Shown: one piece after another, positions 17,636 to 26,196 of the stretch
Layout: each line of letters starts with the position of its first letter
How positions within the stretch are numbered: position 1 is the first letter of the stretch
DNA from: Pseudodesulfovibrio sp. 5S69
GTDB lineage: Bacteria; Desulfobacterota; Desulfovibrionia; Desulfovibrionales; Desulfovibrionaceae
Assembly: GCF_037094465.1 (NCBI RefSeq)
Contig: NZ_CP146609.1
Coordinates: 1,551,501 to 1,615,500 of the forward strand
Length of the DNA stretch: 64,000 nucleotides
Reading direction: 5' to 3'
Translations under genes and position numbers: made by a program
Notes under the pieces: generated by a model
What the model was told of the DNA's origin: nothing
Databases searched by the model: none
The model's input: only the letters and a program-made list of their open reading frames with translations

Positions 17636-18724
17636 ATGCGGTCTTTACTGAAGATACATGGCTTTACTCCGTACATCCTGGTGGTCCTGCTCAACGCCAT
17701 GACCGATCTGGGCCACAAGATCATCATCCAGGATACGGTCTTCAAGAGTTTCGACGGGCCGCAGCAGATCGCCCTGACCGCCGTGGTCAACGCGCTGATC
17801 CTGCTGCCCTTCATCCTGATGTTCACCCCGTCCGCGTTCATCTCGGACCGGTTCGCCAAGGACAAGGTTATCAAGATCTGCGCGGCGGCGTCCATCCCGC
17901 TGACCATGCTCATCGTGGTCTGCTACCACGCCGGGCTGTTCTGGCCCGCCTTCGGGCTGACCTTCCTGCTGGCCGCCCAGAGCCCCGTCTACTCCCCGGC
18001 CAAGTACGGCTACATCAAGGAAATGACCGGCAACGACCGCCTGGCCCAGGCCAACGCGGCGGTCCAGGCCGTGACCATCGTGGCCATCCTGGCCGGGGCG
18101 GTGATCTTCTCGCTCTTCTTCGAGCATTATCTTGCGGGTGCGGTCGGCACGCCGGGCGAGATCCTTCAGCACATCGCGCCGTGCGGCTACATCCTCGTGG
18201 CCGGGGCCGTGCTCGAGACGCTGATCACCCTGACCCTGCCCGAGAAGCGGCCCGGCGACGCGGGGCTGACCCTGGACGGGCGCAAGTACCTGCGCGGCGG
18301 GTACCTGAAGTCCAACATGAAGCTGATCAGGAAGAGCGAGGTCATCTGGCTGTCCATTATCGGCCTGGCCATCTTCTGGGCCGTGAACCAGGTCCTGCTG
18401 GCCGCCTTCGGCACACACCTCAAGGACGTGGCCGGCGAGACCAACACGGTCATCGCCCAGGGCATGCTCTCCCTGGGCGGCGTGGGCATCATCATCGGCT
18501 CGGTCATGGCCGGAAAGGTTTCCCGGAACTACATCGAGACCGGGACCATCCCCCTGGGTGCCATCGGCATGACCGTCTGCCTCTTCCTCCTGCTCAAGGC
18601 CGGTACCGACGCCCTGTCCGTGCCCGCGAAGTTCTTCGGCGTCGCGGGGATTCCCAAGCTCGGCACCGGCAAGAAGGACCTGGCCGGGGCCCGCAAGCTG
18701 GCCCTGGAGTACGCCGGAGCATAG
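17636..18724 (+). CDS. MFS protein of LplT/Aas type fused to the tail of an acyl-ACP synthetase (internal deletion)
   Basis: 362 residues. Residues 1 to about 320 form the MFS transporter part of Aas/LplT lysophospholipid flippases (SPVYSPAKYGYIKEM is a family signature) but stop after about nine helices. The C terminus, GIPKLGTGKKD with LAGARKLALEYA, matches the last strand-helix of the AMP-dependent acyl-ACP synthetase domain of Aas, not an MFS protein. The acyltransferase, most of the ligase domain and the last transporter helices are missing, yet the frame is intact. This looks like a precise in-frame deletion of a much longer ancestral gene. ATG at 17636 has AGGAG upstream. The product is probably non-functional. 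Confidence 0.72.
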   Translation: MRSLLKIHGFTPYILVVLLNAMTDLGHKIIIQDTVFKSFDGPQQIALTAVVNALILLPFILMFTPSAFISDRFAKDKVIKICAAASIPLTMLIVVCYHAGLFWPAFGLTFLLAAQSPVYSPAKYGYIKEMTGNDRLAQANAAVQAVTIVAILAGAVIFSLFFEHYLAGAVGTPGEILQHIAPCGYILVAGAVLETLITLTLPEKRPGDAGLTLDGRKYLRGGYLKSNMKLIRKSEVIWLSIIGLAIFWAVNQVLLAAFGTHLKDVAGETNTVIAQGMLSLGGVGIIIGSVMAGKVSRNYIETGTIPLGAIGMTVCLFLLLKAGTDALSVPAKFFGVAGIPKLGTGKKDLAGARKLALEYAGA

Positions 18725-18907
18725 CCCCCTGTTGAAGCGGGCCCGCGCGGGCTGGTGCGGACATACTTTCGCGCCGTGCAGGTTCACGGACAAGACCCCT
18801 TGCCCGGCTCCGGGACCGCGCTCTCCGCCTGCATGCACCGCAACGGGGCTGGGAGGTCACCTTCGGCGTGTCCCTGACCGTCACGGAAATGGAGACCAGG
18901 GACTTGG

Positions 18908-19309
18908 GTGCACTTGACCGGACGCATCGCCGGGATCATGGCCGGGGTGGCCGTCCTGTTCCGAAACGCCGAGGGGCAGCGGCAGATCGAGAAGGTCCCC
19001 GATCCGCTGGTTTCGATCCGCCCGGAAACGGCCGCGAACCTAGGGCTGGCCGAAGGAGACTGGGCTGTGATCTCCACCCCGCACGGGGCCATCCGCCAGC
19101 GCGTCCACATCACGGACGTCATGAGTCCGGGCACGGTGGATGCCCAGCACTCTTGGTGGTTCCCGGCGCGCAACGCCAAGTTGCCGGACCTGTCCGGAGC
19201 GTTCGATTTCAACGCCAACATGCTCTGCCCGGACGAGCCCGAGTTCTGTAGCCTGGAGATCGGCAGTTGGCCCCATATGGCGCTGATGTGCCGGATGGAA
19301 AAGGAGTAG
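18908..19309 (+). pseudogene. C-terminal remnant of a molybdopterin oxidoreductase
   Basis: 133-codon open frame starting with GTG. Residues from about 35 on match the molybdopterin dinucleotide-binding end domain of DMSO-reductase-family enzymes: IRPETAANLGLAEGDWAVIS, the GxIRQRVHITD strand, HSWWFPARN and the terminal CSLEIGSWPHMALMC. There is no catalytic part upstream; the 180 bp before it have no matching frame. Isolated, it cannot be an enzyme. I read it as the stub of a deleted gene, next to the internally deleted Aas gene. Confidence 0.65.
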
Positions 19310-19756
19310 GGGCCGCCGCCGCGCTCTCCCAACCCGACGTGAATAAGGCCCGCAATGCCATCGTGCATTGCGGGGCCGATGTTTTCTCGCCCAGGACTCC
19401 TTCGCCTGTATCTTGACTATTGACCTGGCTTCAAAAATGTAATATAAAAATCAATTTTAATTTTTTTGAACTTTCTAAAAAGAAAAAATATACGATAACT
19501 ATCTATTTTTATTATATATTTATTTAAAATGATAAATATTTCACAATCATTTGGGGTTTGACGCGCTTTCGGACCTGCGTTACGCGGGAGCTATAGACAC
19601 CGTGTTACAGGTGTCAGTGGGCCAACGACAGGCAGCGGACAATGGCAATGGCAGCCGCCTGCCGCCGGACCCAACCAACAGTTAAAACGCCGTGCCGCAG
19701 GCTGGTCGTGTCGGAGCGCCGCCTGGGCAGAGAGCGTGAAAACAATCGGAGTTAAT
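19310..19756. other. Intergenic region with an AT-rich island
   Basis: About 19430-19560 is made largely of A and T (runs such as TTTTAATTTTTTTGAA and TATTATATATTTATTT) inside GC-rich flanks. No gene is seen. It could be a promoter block, a silencer target or an old replication origin; a TrfA-like gene lies about 400 bp away. Confidence 0.6.
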
Positions 19757-19951
19757 ATGAAGATTGCAATCGAGATCAACGTGTTCGGCGAGAACATCTC
19801 CAAGGTCGTTGAATATCCCGGAACCCCTTCGAGCCAGGGCGAAGTCATCCAGTGGCTGATGAGCCAGACCGACTACAAGTGGGCCGACTATGAGCACGCC
19901 CCCCAGGGAGACCGGCTGCTCTACAATTATCGTGACGGTGCCATTAACTAG
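19757..19951 (+). CDS. Small protein of unknown function
   Basis: 64 residues, acidic, soluble, beginning MKIAIEINVFGENISKVVEY. The ATG at 19757 has CGGAG 6 bp upstream; a GTG 21 bp earlier is an alternative. I do not recognise a family. It lies just downstream of the AT-rich island and converges with the TrfA-like gene (4-bp overlap of the ends). Confidence 0.55.
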   Translation: MKIAIEINVFGENISKVVEYPGTPSSQGEVIQWLMSQTDYKWADYEHAPQGDRLLYNYRDGAIN

Positions 19952-20778
19952 ACGCGGCATCGTCCATCCCCGTCCGCTCGGGCATTCCGGCTGATCTCAA
20001 GCCCTCCTTCGCCCAGGCGCAACCGGTAGAGCCTTACCGACGCGCTCAGGCGATCCAGGGATTCCGCCACCAGGACCGGGACGGCATTGGCATTGCCCGA
20101 GAGGGCGGGGAGCCCCGCAAAGGGGATGCAGATATGATCGCTGTAGTGCATGACCCCGTGCAGCCAGCGGTCCATGGACACCTTGGGCAACCGGAAACGC
20201 TCCTGGACAAAGCCCTGGAGGTTGTCCACGCACTGCAACGAACGGAGAATCTCCGGATTCAGTTCGATGAGGCAGTACCCGGCCTTTTCGTCGAAAAGGG
20301 CCTTCTGAATGGGTTGCAGATAGCAGGTGAACCGCCCGTCGCGGATCTTGATGCGGCCCGATTCCAGCCTGCGCAGCGATTCGGCCACCCGGCGCCGGTC
20401 GACAGTCCCCGCCCTTTTGAGCACTTCCCTTGCCAGACCCCTGAGGTCCATTTTCCGAGCGCAGGGAGCTGAGGACTTCTGCCGGGGAAACCTAGCCGCG
20501 CAGGCCAGAAAGACGTCCTGGTCGAACTGGTCGAGCCGCACACCCGTGTAGCGGAGGGTGCGGAGCGCACAGGTCGACTGGATGGGATAGTCGCGAACGC
20601 GCGTCCTGCGCCGTACGTACTGTCCCTGGAATAATTCGGAAGCGAAAAAGAGTTCCGGCGGCAAGCTGAGGAACGCGCATTCCCTCTGCGTCAGGGCTTC
20701 GGCTCCCTCGCCGTTCTCGGAGCCGGGGGTCCAGCCCTGTCCCATCCATCCTTCCACCAGCATGTCGTCGTCGTACAT
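19948..20778 (-). CDS. TrfA-like plasmid replication initiator homologue
   Basis: 276 residues. LPPELFFASELFQGQYVRRR, then LRYTGVRLDQFDQDVFLACAARF and two winged-helix-like stretches, resemble the TrfA/RepA initiator family of broad-host-range plasmids. The start at 20778 has GAGGAGA upstream; the frame extends 51 codons further but crosses poor sequence. Such proteins bind iterons near a plasmid origin; here I see no clear iterons, only the AT-rich island beyond its 3' end. It may be a remnant of an integrated plasmid or a domesticated DNA-binding protein. The family match is by pattern and moderate. Confidence 0.6.
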   Translation of the reverse strand: MYDDDMLVEGWMGQGWTPGSENGEGAEALTQRECAFLSLPPELFFASELFQGQYVRRRTRVRDYPIQSTCALRTLRYTGVRLDQFDQDVFLACAARFPRQKSSAPCARKMDLRGLAREVLKRAGTVDRRRVAESLRRLESGRIKIRDGRFTCYLQPIQKALFDEKAGYCLIELNPEILRSLQCVDNLQGFVQERFRLPKVSMDRWLHGVMHYSDHICIPFAGLPALSGNANAVPVLVAESLDRLSASVRLYRLRLGEGGLEISRNARADGDGRCRV

Positions 20779-20896
20779 CCCTGCTTCTCCTCTATCGCTT
20801 GACTGTGTGCGTCGCTTCGGTGCCCGGAGCGCGCCTGGGTGTGGCCCGGAGCGGCGGCTGCCGCCCCGGACCACGGAGGCTAAGGTGATGAGGTGT

Positions 20897-21739
20897 CTAT
20901 AATTCGTTGGGCAATTCCTTGAGCTGCGCATTGGTGAAGACCGGGCCGTCCTTGCAGACGTATTTGGTGCCGATGTTGCACCGACCGCAGATGCCCACCC
21001 CGCATTTCATCCGCTTTTCCAGGGTCGTGATGATCTGCTCGTCCTTGAATCCGAGCGAATGCAGGGCCTCGATGGTGAACTTGATCATGATCGGCGGGCC
21101 GCAGGTCACGGCAAAGGCGTTCTCCGCGGAGGGAGCCATCTCCTTCAGCACGTTGGGGATCAGCCCCACGTGGTGCTTCCAGTCCGGGGTGCCGTTGTCC
21201 ACGGTCAGCTCGGTGGTCATGTCCTCGCGGCCGAGCCACTCGGGCAGCTCGTAGCTGAAGGCCATGTCCGAGGGGCTGCGCGCGCCGTAGAGCAGCGAGA
21301 TCTTGCCGTAATCGTCGCGGTTGTCGAGCATGTACAGGAGCAGGGTCCGCAGCGGGGCCATGCCGATGCCGCCGCCGACGAAGACGATGTCCTTGCCCTT
21401 CATATCCTCGTAGGGAAAGCAGTTGCCCAGGGGGGCGCGCACACCGACCTGGTCGCCGACGCGCAGCTTGTGCAGTTTCTCGGTCAACTCGCCCACGCGC
21501 ATGACGCTGAACTGCAAATAGTCCATGCGGGTGGGGGACGAGTTGATGACGAACGTGGACTCGCCCACGCCGAACACGGACAGCTGCCCCACCTGGCCCG
21601 GCTCGAACCGGAAGTTCCGCATGGCGTCGGGATTGTTGAGGGTGATGCGGAACGTCTTGATGTTGGACGTTTCCTGGATCACCTCCTGGATGGTGGCCAT
21701 GTCGGGAAGGTACAGATTGGTCGCGTCGGTACTAGTCAT
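20897..21739 (-). CDS. flxA: FlxA, FAD/NAD-binding oxidoreductase subunit of the Flx-Hdr complex
   Basis: 280 residues. A ferredoxin-NADP reductase-like fold has an FAD domain (FEPGQVGQLSVFGVGE), an NAD domain (DIVFVGGGIGMAPLRTLL, CGPPIMI) and a C-terminal [2Fe-2S] motif KCGVGICGRCNIG with a fourth Cys in YVCKDGPVF, as in dihydroorotate dehydrogenase K subunits. The start at 21739 overlaps the flxB stop by 8 bp. Last gene of adh-hdrCBA-flxDCBA. In the D. vulgaris system FlxABCD-HdrABC is proposed to oxidise NADH, bifurcating electrons to ferredoxin and a thiol/disulfide protein (DsrC). Confidence 0.88.
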   Translation of the reverse strand: MTSTDATNLYLPDMATIQEVIQETSNIKTFRITLNNPDAMRNFRFEPGQVGQLSVFGVGESTFVINSSPTRMDYLQFSVMRVGELTEKLHKLRVGDQVGVRAPLGNCFPYEDMKGKDIVFVGGGIGMAPLRTLLLYMLDNRDDYGKISLLYGARSPSDMAFSYELPEWLGREDMTTELTVDNGTPDWKHHVGLIPNVLKEMAPSAENAFAVTCGPPIMIKFTIEALHSLGFKDEQIITTLEKRMKCGVGICGRCNIGTKYVCKDGPVFTNAQLKELPNEL

Positions 21740-22802
21740 TGGCGTGCTCCTCTTTGGCCAAGGCGCGGTCTCGCGCTTGGGCGACGATGGCCCGGACGTC
21801 CATGGACACGGGGCAATGCACGATGCACCGGCCGCATCCCACGCAGGCGAGGTTGCCGTCGTGCAGTTCGGGGTAGTAGCTGAACTTGTGGCCGATCCGG
21901 TTGCGCATGCGCTGGGCCTTGCCGTCGCGCGGGTTGTGGCCGCTGCCCTCCAGGGTGAACTGGAAGGACATGCAGTTGTCCCAGGTCCGGACCCGGACGC
22001 CGTCATCACCGTTGACCTCGTCGGTCATGTTGAAGCAGTAGCAAGTCGGGCAGAGGTAGCTGCACGCGCCGCAGCTGAGGCATTTGGCCGCCACCCCGCC
22101 CCAGAACTCCTTGTCGTCGAAGAGCCGGAGTACTTCGCCCTCGGTGCCGCCGAGGGGGTCGCCGCCGGGCATGGCCTCGCTCACGGCCTCGCGCACCTTG
22201 CGTGCCTCCTCCTTGCGCTCCTCGGCCTCCATCAGGGGCTGTTCCGCCAGGAACGCCTCGCCCTTCTCGGTCACGGACTCGATCACGTATCCGCCGTCCA
22301 CGGGCGTGAAGAGCATGTCCGCACCGTCCGTGTCGCCGGGGCCGCCGCCCACGCGGTTGCAGAAGCAGGTGTCCGCCGGCTCGGTGCAGGCCAGGGCCGC
22401 CACCAGGGTCTTGTCCCGGCGGGTGCAGTAGTAGATGTCCCGGCGGGTACCGGCGTCGTAGACGCGGTCGAATACGGTGAATCCCTTGGCGTCGCAGGGC
22501 CGGGCGCCGAACAGGAAGGTGTCCTGGTCGGGCAGGGTTTCGCGGACCTCCAATTCGGTCTTGGACGGCACGCCCTCGCCCTTGGAGTAGTGAAACTCGA
22601 ACAGGGTCTCGCAGCGCGGGAGCAGGGCCGCCTTGGCCGAGGCGTCGGCCAGCCCCTTCAGGTCCAGGCGGCTGTTTTCGTCCAGGGGCGCGAACAGGGT
22701 CTGTCCGCCCGCCTGTACCGGAGCCAGGACCTGCCGCGTTTCGGTCAGGGACAGGAGCCAGGGCATGAGCTTGTCGTTGGCGATATATCGTGCGGTGAGC
22801 AT
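21732..22802 (-). CDS. flxB: FlxB, 4Fe-4S subunit of the Flx-Hdr complex
   Basis: 356 residues. Two ferredoxin-type clusters are visible in the C-terminal third: CLSCGACSYLCPTCYC and CVGCGRCIVHCPVSMD. The N-terminal part (APVQAGGQTLFAPLDE, LPDQDTFLFGARPCDAKG) is like the hydrogenase/sulfite-reductase beta-type ferredoxin subunits. The ATG at 22802 overlaps the flxC stop (TAATG); a GTG 6 bp earlier is possible. It relays electrons between FlxA and the Hdr part. The flxB/flxC letters follow gene order and could be swapped in other naming. Confidence 0.82.
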   Translation of the reverse strand: MLTARYIANDKLMPWLLSLTETRQVLAPVQAGGQTLFAPLDENSRLDLKGLADASAKAALLPRCETLFEFHYSKGEGVPSKTELEVRETLPDQDTFLFGARPCDAKGFTVFDRVYDAGTRRDIYYCTRRDKTLVAALACTEPADTCFCNRVGGGPGDTDGADMLFTPVDGGYVIESVTEKGEAFLAEQPLMEAEERKEEARKVREAVSEAMPGGDPLGGTEGEVLRLFDDKEFWGGVAAKCLSCGACSYLCPTCYCFNMTDEVNGDDGVRVRTWDNCMSFQFTLEGSGHNPRDGKAQRMRNRIGHKFSYYPELHDGNLACVGCGRCIVHCPVSMDVRAIVAQARDRALAKEEHAND

Positions 22803-23764
22803 TACCACTCCCTCTCCTTGATGTTTTTCTCCTCTTCACGGAACTCGAACAGCGGCGGGGCCTGGTCCGGATCGGTCCCGGCCCGGTAGTCGAAGAGATC
22901 CTGGATGCTGCGGTTGAGGGCCTGCTTCAGGGTCATGATGGGCAGCCCCATGGGGCAGGCCCGTTCGCATTCGCCGCATTCGGTGCAGCGCCCGGCCGTG
23001 TGCAGCGCGTGGATGGCCTGGAACATGAGCTTTTCCCTGGGGTGGTCGGTCTGATCCACCCAGTGGGGCTCGCGGCTCTGGGCCGCGCAGTGGTCCTGGC
23101 ACACGCACAGGGGACACGCCGACCGGCAGGCGTAGCAGCGGATGCAGCGGGTCATCTGGTCTTCCCAGAAGTGGAGCCGCTCTTCCATGCTCATGGCCTC
23201 CAGCTCCTCCAGGGTCGTGGTCGGGGTCTCGGTCACCTGGGGAGGCTGGCCGTGCTCGCCGATGAAGTGGTCGCAGACCTCGGCGTCGGCCCCGGTGCAG
23301 GTGAAGCATTTCTTCTGGAGCGCTTCGGCCAGGGGCAGGGTCTTGGCTTCGCCGGCCACGGTGAACCGGGCGGTTCCGCCGTCGACGGCCACGGATTCCA
23401 GGCCGCGGGTCGACCCCAGGGCCTTGCGCACCGGACGGGCGTCCACGGCCCCGGTGCAGTGCAGGCCGAAGATGGTCACGTCCTCGCGGTCGATGAGCTT
23501 TTCCTGGAGCAGTTCGACCAGGGAGCGGGCATCGCAGCCCTTGACCACGATGCCGACCTTCTTGCCGCGCAGGCCGGGCAGGTAGCCAGCCAGGTTCTGG
23601 GAACAGCGGGGGTCCCACTCGATGCGCTCGACGTCCGCCTCGTCGGTGATGAACAGCGGGGTGTGGCTCAGGGGATCGGGGCCCGCTGCCCAGGCAATGA
23701 CCATGTCAAGCTCGGGCAGCGCCTTCTTTATCGCGGATTTCAAATCATCTATGGATGATGCCAT
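22802..23764 (-). CDS. flxC: FlxC, FrhB/FdhB-like iron-sulfur subunit of the Flx-Hdr complex
   Basis: 320 residues. An N-terminal FrhB/FdhB-like part (GLRGKKVGIVVKGCDARSLVEL) is followed by cysteine clusters CIRCYACRSACPLCVC and CTECGECERACPMG. The start at 23764 is followed at once by MASSIDDLKSAIKKALPELD; the stop overlaps flxB. The gap to flxD is 12 bp. The family usually handles a flavin plus [4Fe-4S] clusters. Confidence 0.82.
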   Translation of the reverse strand: MASSIDDLKSAIKKALPELDMVIAWAAGPDPLSHTPLFITDEADVERIEWDPRCSQNLAGYLPGLRGKKVGIVVKGCDARSLVELLQEKLIDREDVTIFGLHCTGAVDARPVRKALGSTRGLESVAVDGGTARFTVAGEAKTLPLAEALQKKCFTCTGADAEVCDHFIGEHGQPPQVTETPTTTLEELEAMSMEERLHFWEDQMTRCIRCYACRSACPLCVCQDHCAAQSREPHWVDQTDHPREKLMFQAIHALHTAGRCTECGECERACPMGLPIMTLKQALNRSIQDLFDYRAGTDPDQAPPLFEFREEEKNIKEREW

Positions 23765-23776
23765 TGCGGGACTCCT

Positions 23777-24250
23777 TTAACGGACCTGGGGTTGGTCCAG
23801 GTGGCACAGGCACATGTCCAGGCTGGTCCCGGACTTGAAGCCGGGCATGGGGCCCAGCGCGTGCACCTGTTCGGTGAAGCTGGTGACCACGGACCGCCAA
23901 CGCTGGCCCTCGGAGGCCGAAACCCAGGTGTATTCGAAGCGACCGGGATCGACGCCGATGACGGGCAGCAGGGCCTTGAGGACCTCAAGCCGCCGACGGG
24001 CGTAGAAGTTGCCTTCGGAGTAGTGGCAGTCCCGGGGATGGCAGCCGGAAACGAGCACGCCGTCGGCGCCGTTCATGAACGCGCGGACGATGAACAGCGG
24101 GTTGATGCGTCCTGTGCAGGGCAGCCTGACGATGCGCAGGTCCGTGGGCTGGGCGAACCGGCCCACGCCGGCGGTATCGGCGCCCGCGTAGGAGCACCAG
24201 TTGCAAAGGAATCCGATGATTCGCAGTTCCTTTCCTTCGTTTACAGACAT
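23777..24250 (-). CDS. flxD: FlxD, MvhD-like iron-sulfur subunit
   Basis: 157 residues, the usual length of MvhD-type proteins. FLCNWCSYAGADTAG, RLPCTGRI and SGCHPRDCHYSEGN supply the cysteines for the [2Fe-2S] cluster. In methanogens MvhD connects hydrogenase to HdrA; here it would connect FlxABC to HdrA. The ATG at 24250 lies inside the last codons of hdrA (10-bp overlap), so the two are coupled. Confidence 0.88.
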   Translation of the reverse strand: MSVNEGKELRIIGFLCNWCSYAGADTAGVGRFAQPTDLRIVRLPCTGRINPLFIVRAFMNGADGVLVSGCHPRDCHYSEGNFYARRRLEVLKALLPVIGVDPGRFEYTWVSASEGQRWRSVVTSFTEQVHALGPMPGFKSGTSLDMCLCHLDQPQVR

Positions 24251-26196
24251 AAGGTGTTCACCTCGGCGAGTATCTGGTTGTCGGTGAAGTGGCTGAGCTG
24301 GATGGCGCCCTGCGGGCAGGCGGCCGTGCATACGCCGCAGCCCTGGCACACGGTCTCGATGACCGAGGCTTTGGTCATGCCGCGGAAATCGATCATCTCG
24401 ATGGCCCCGAAGGGACAGACCGATTCACACTTGCCGCAGCCGATGCAGCGCACCAGCTTGACGCCCGAGACCTGGGGATCGCTGGCCAGCTTGTCCTTGG
24501 AGAACAGGGCCAGGACCTTGGCCGCGGCCGCGTCGCCCTGGGCCACCGAGGACGGGATGTCCTTGGGCCCCTGGCAGGATCCCGCCAGGTAGATGCCCGC
24601 GGTGTTGGTCTCGACCGGCTTGAGCTTGGGGTGGCCCTCCAGGAAGAATCCGTAGGGATCGTACGAGATGCGCAGCTTCTCGGCCAGTTCGCCCGCGCCC
24701 TTGGCGGCCTCGGCCCCCACGGCGAGAACGACCAGGTCGGCTTCGATCTCCACCTGCTGGCCGAGCAGCGTGTCCGCGCCCTTGACCAGGTAGCGGCCGT
24801 TCTTCGGCTGGATGGCGGAGACCCTGCCCCGGATGTACCGGGCGCCGTACTCCTCCATGGCCCGCCGGGTGAACTCGTCGTAGTTCTTTCCGGGCGCACG
24901 GATGTCCATGTAGAAGACGTAGGACTGGGAGTCGGGCATGTGGTCCTTGGTCAGGATGGTCTGCTTGGCCGTGTACATGCAGCAGAAGCCGGAGCAGTAG
25001 GGGCGGCCGATGGATTTGTCGCGGGAGCCCACGCACTGGATGAAGACGATGTCCTTGGGCTCGGCGCCGTCGGAGGGCCGCTTTATGTGGCCCTCGGTGG
25101 GACCGGAGGCGGAGAGCAGCCGCTCATATTGCATGGACGTGATCACGTCCGGGTAGCGGCCGCCGCCGTATTCGCCGTATTTGGTGAAGTCGAACAGGTC
25201 GTAGCCCGTGGCCGCGATGATCGCGCCCACCTGCTCGGTGACCAGTTCGTCCTGCTGGTCGAAGCGGATGGCCTCGGTCGGGCAGACCTTGGCGCAGACG
25301 CCGCACTTGCCCTTGGTCAGCTTGATGCAGGCGTCGGCGTTGATGCTCGCCTTTTTGGGAATGGCCTGGGGAAAGGGAATATTGATGGCCGTGGTGGTGC
25401 CGATGAATTCGTTGAAGCGGTCCGGGGTCTTCTTGCTCGGGCACTTGGTGGTGCATTCGCCACAGCCGGTGCAGGCGTCCCAGTCCACGTAGGCGGCCTT
25501 GCGTCGCACGGTGACGTCGAAGTTGCCGACAAACCCCTTGACCGAATCCACCTCGGACAGGGTGTACAGGGTGATGTTCGGGTGCTGGGCCACGTCGACC
25601 ATCTTGGGGCCGAGGATGCAGCTGGAGCAGTCCACGGTGGGGAACGTTTTGTCGAGCTTGGACATCTTGCCGCCGATGCTCGGCTCGCGCTCGACCAGGA
25701 TCACTTCGAGCCCGCCGTCGGCGCAGTCGAGGGCGGCCTGGATGCCGGCCACGCCGCCGCCGATGACCATGACCCGCTTGTTGATCTCGAATTCACCGGC
25801 CTGGAGGTAGTCGTTGCGGCGCAGCTTTTCGACGGCCATGTGGACCAGTTCACCGGCCTTGCGGGTGTTGGCCTCCTTGTCCTTGCCGACCCAGGAGACG
25901 TGCTCGCGGATGTTGGCCATCTCGAACATGTACTTGTTCAGGCCCGCCCGCTCCAGTGTGCGCCGGAAAGTCGCCTCGTGCATGCGCGGGGTGCAGGAGG
26001 CCACCACCACGCCGTCCAGGTCGTACTCCTTGATGGCATCGACGATGCCCGCCTGTCCCGGCTCGGAACAGGCGTACATGGTGTCCGTGGCGAAGACCAC
26101 CTCGCGGAAGCCCAGGGCCGCCTTGGCCACGGCCTCGGTATCCACGGTTCCGGCGATGTTGCTGCCGCAATGGCAGACGAAAACTCCGATATTCAT
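24241..26196 (-). CDS. hdrA: HdrA, flavin/iron-sulfur subunit (heterodisulfide reductase-like)
   Basis: 651 residues. An N-terminal FVCHCGSNI segment precedes the FAD-binding motif VMVIGGGVAGIQAALDCADG (about residue 150). Ferredoxin clusters are CTGCGECTTKCP and CGVCAKVCP in the middle, and CIGCGKCESVCP and CQGCGVCTAACP at the end. HdrA flavin is the bifurcation site in this enzyme class. The ATG at 26196 overlaps the hdrB stop (TAATG); the longer open frame upstream is a shadow of hdrB. Confidence 0.92.
   Translation of the reverse strand: MNIGVFVCHCGSNIAGTVDTEAVAKAALGFREVVFATDTMYACSEPGQAGIVDAIKEYDLDGVVVASCTPRMHEATFRRTLERAGLNKYMFEMANIREHVSWVGKDKEANTRKAGELVHMAVEKLRRNDYLQAGEFEINKRVMVIGGGVAGIQAALDCADGGLEVILVEREPSIGGKMSKLDKTFPTVDCSSCILGPKMVDVAQHPNITLYTLSEVDSVKGFVGNFDVTVRRKAAYVDWDACTGCGECTTKCPSKKTPDRFNEFIGTTTAINIPFPQAIPKKASINADACIKLTKGKCGVCAKVCPTEAIRFDQQDELVTEQVGAIIAATGYDLFDFTKYGEYGGGRYPDVITSMQYERLLSASGPTEGHIKRPSDGAEPKDIVFIQCVGSRDKSIGRPYCSGFCCMYTAKQTILTKDHMPDSQSYVFYMDIRAPGKNYDEFTRRAMEEYGARYIRGRVSAIQPKNGRYLVKGADTLLGQQVEIEADLVVLAVGAEAAKGAGELAEKLRISYDPYGFFLEGHPKLKPVETNTAGIYLAGSCQGPKDIPSSVAQGDAAAAKVLALFSKDKLASDPQVSGVKLVRCIGCGKCESVCPFGAIEMIDFRGMTKASVIETVCQGCGVCTAACPQGAIQLSHFTDNQILAEVNTLCL

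Noticed and set aside
17439-17651. Possible 60-70 codon gene after the second TetR palindrome
   Set aside because: Good ribosome site, but the peptide is Gly/Pro-rich, spans a G10 tract and resembles nothing; treated as decayed sequence.
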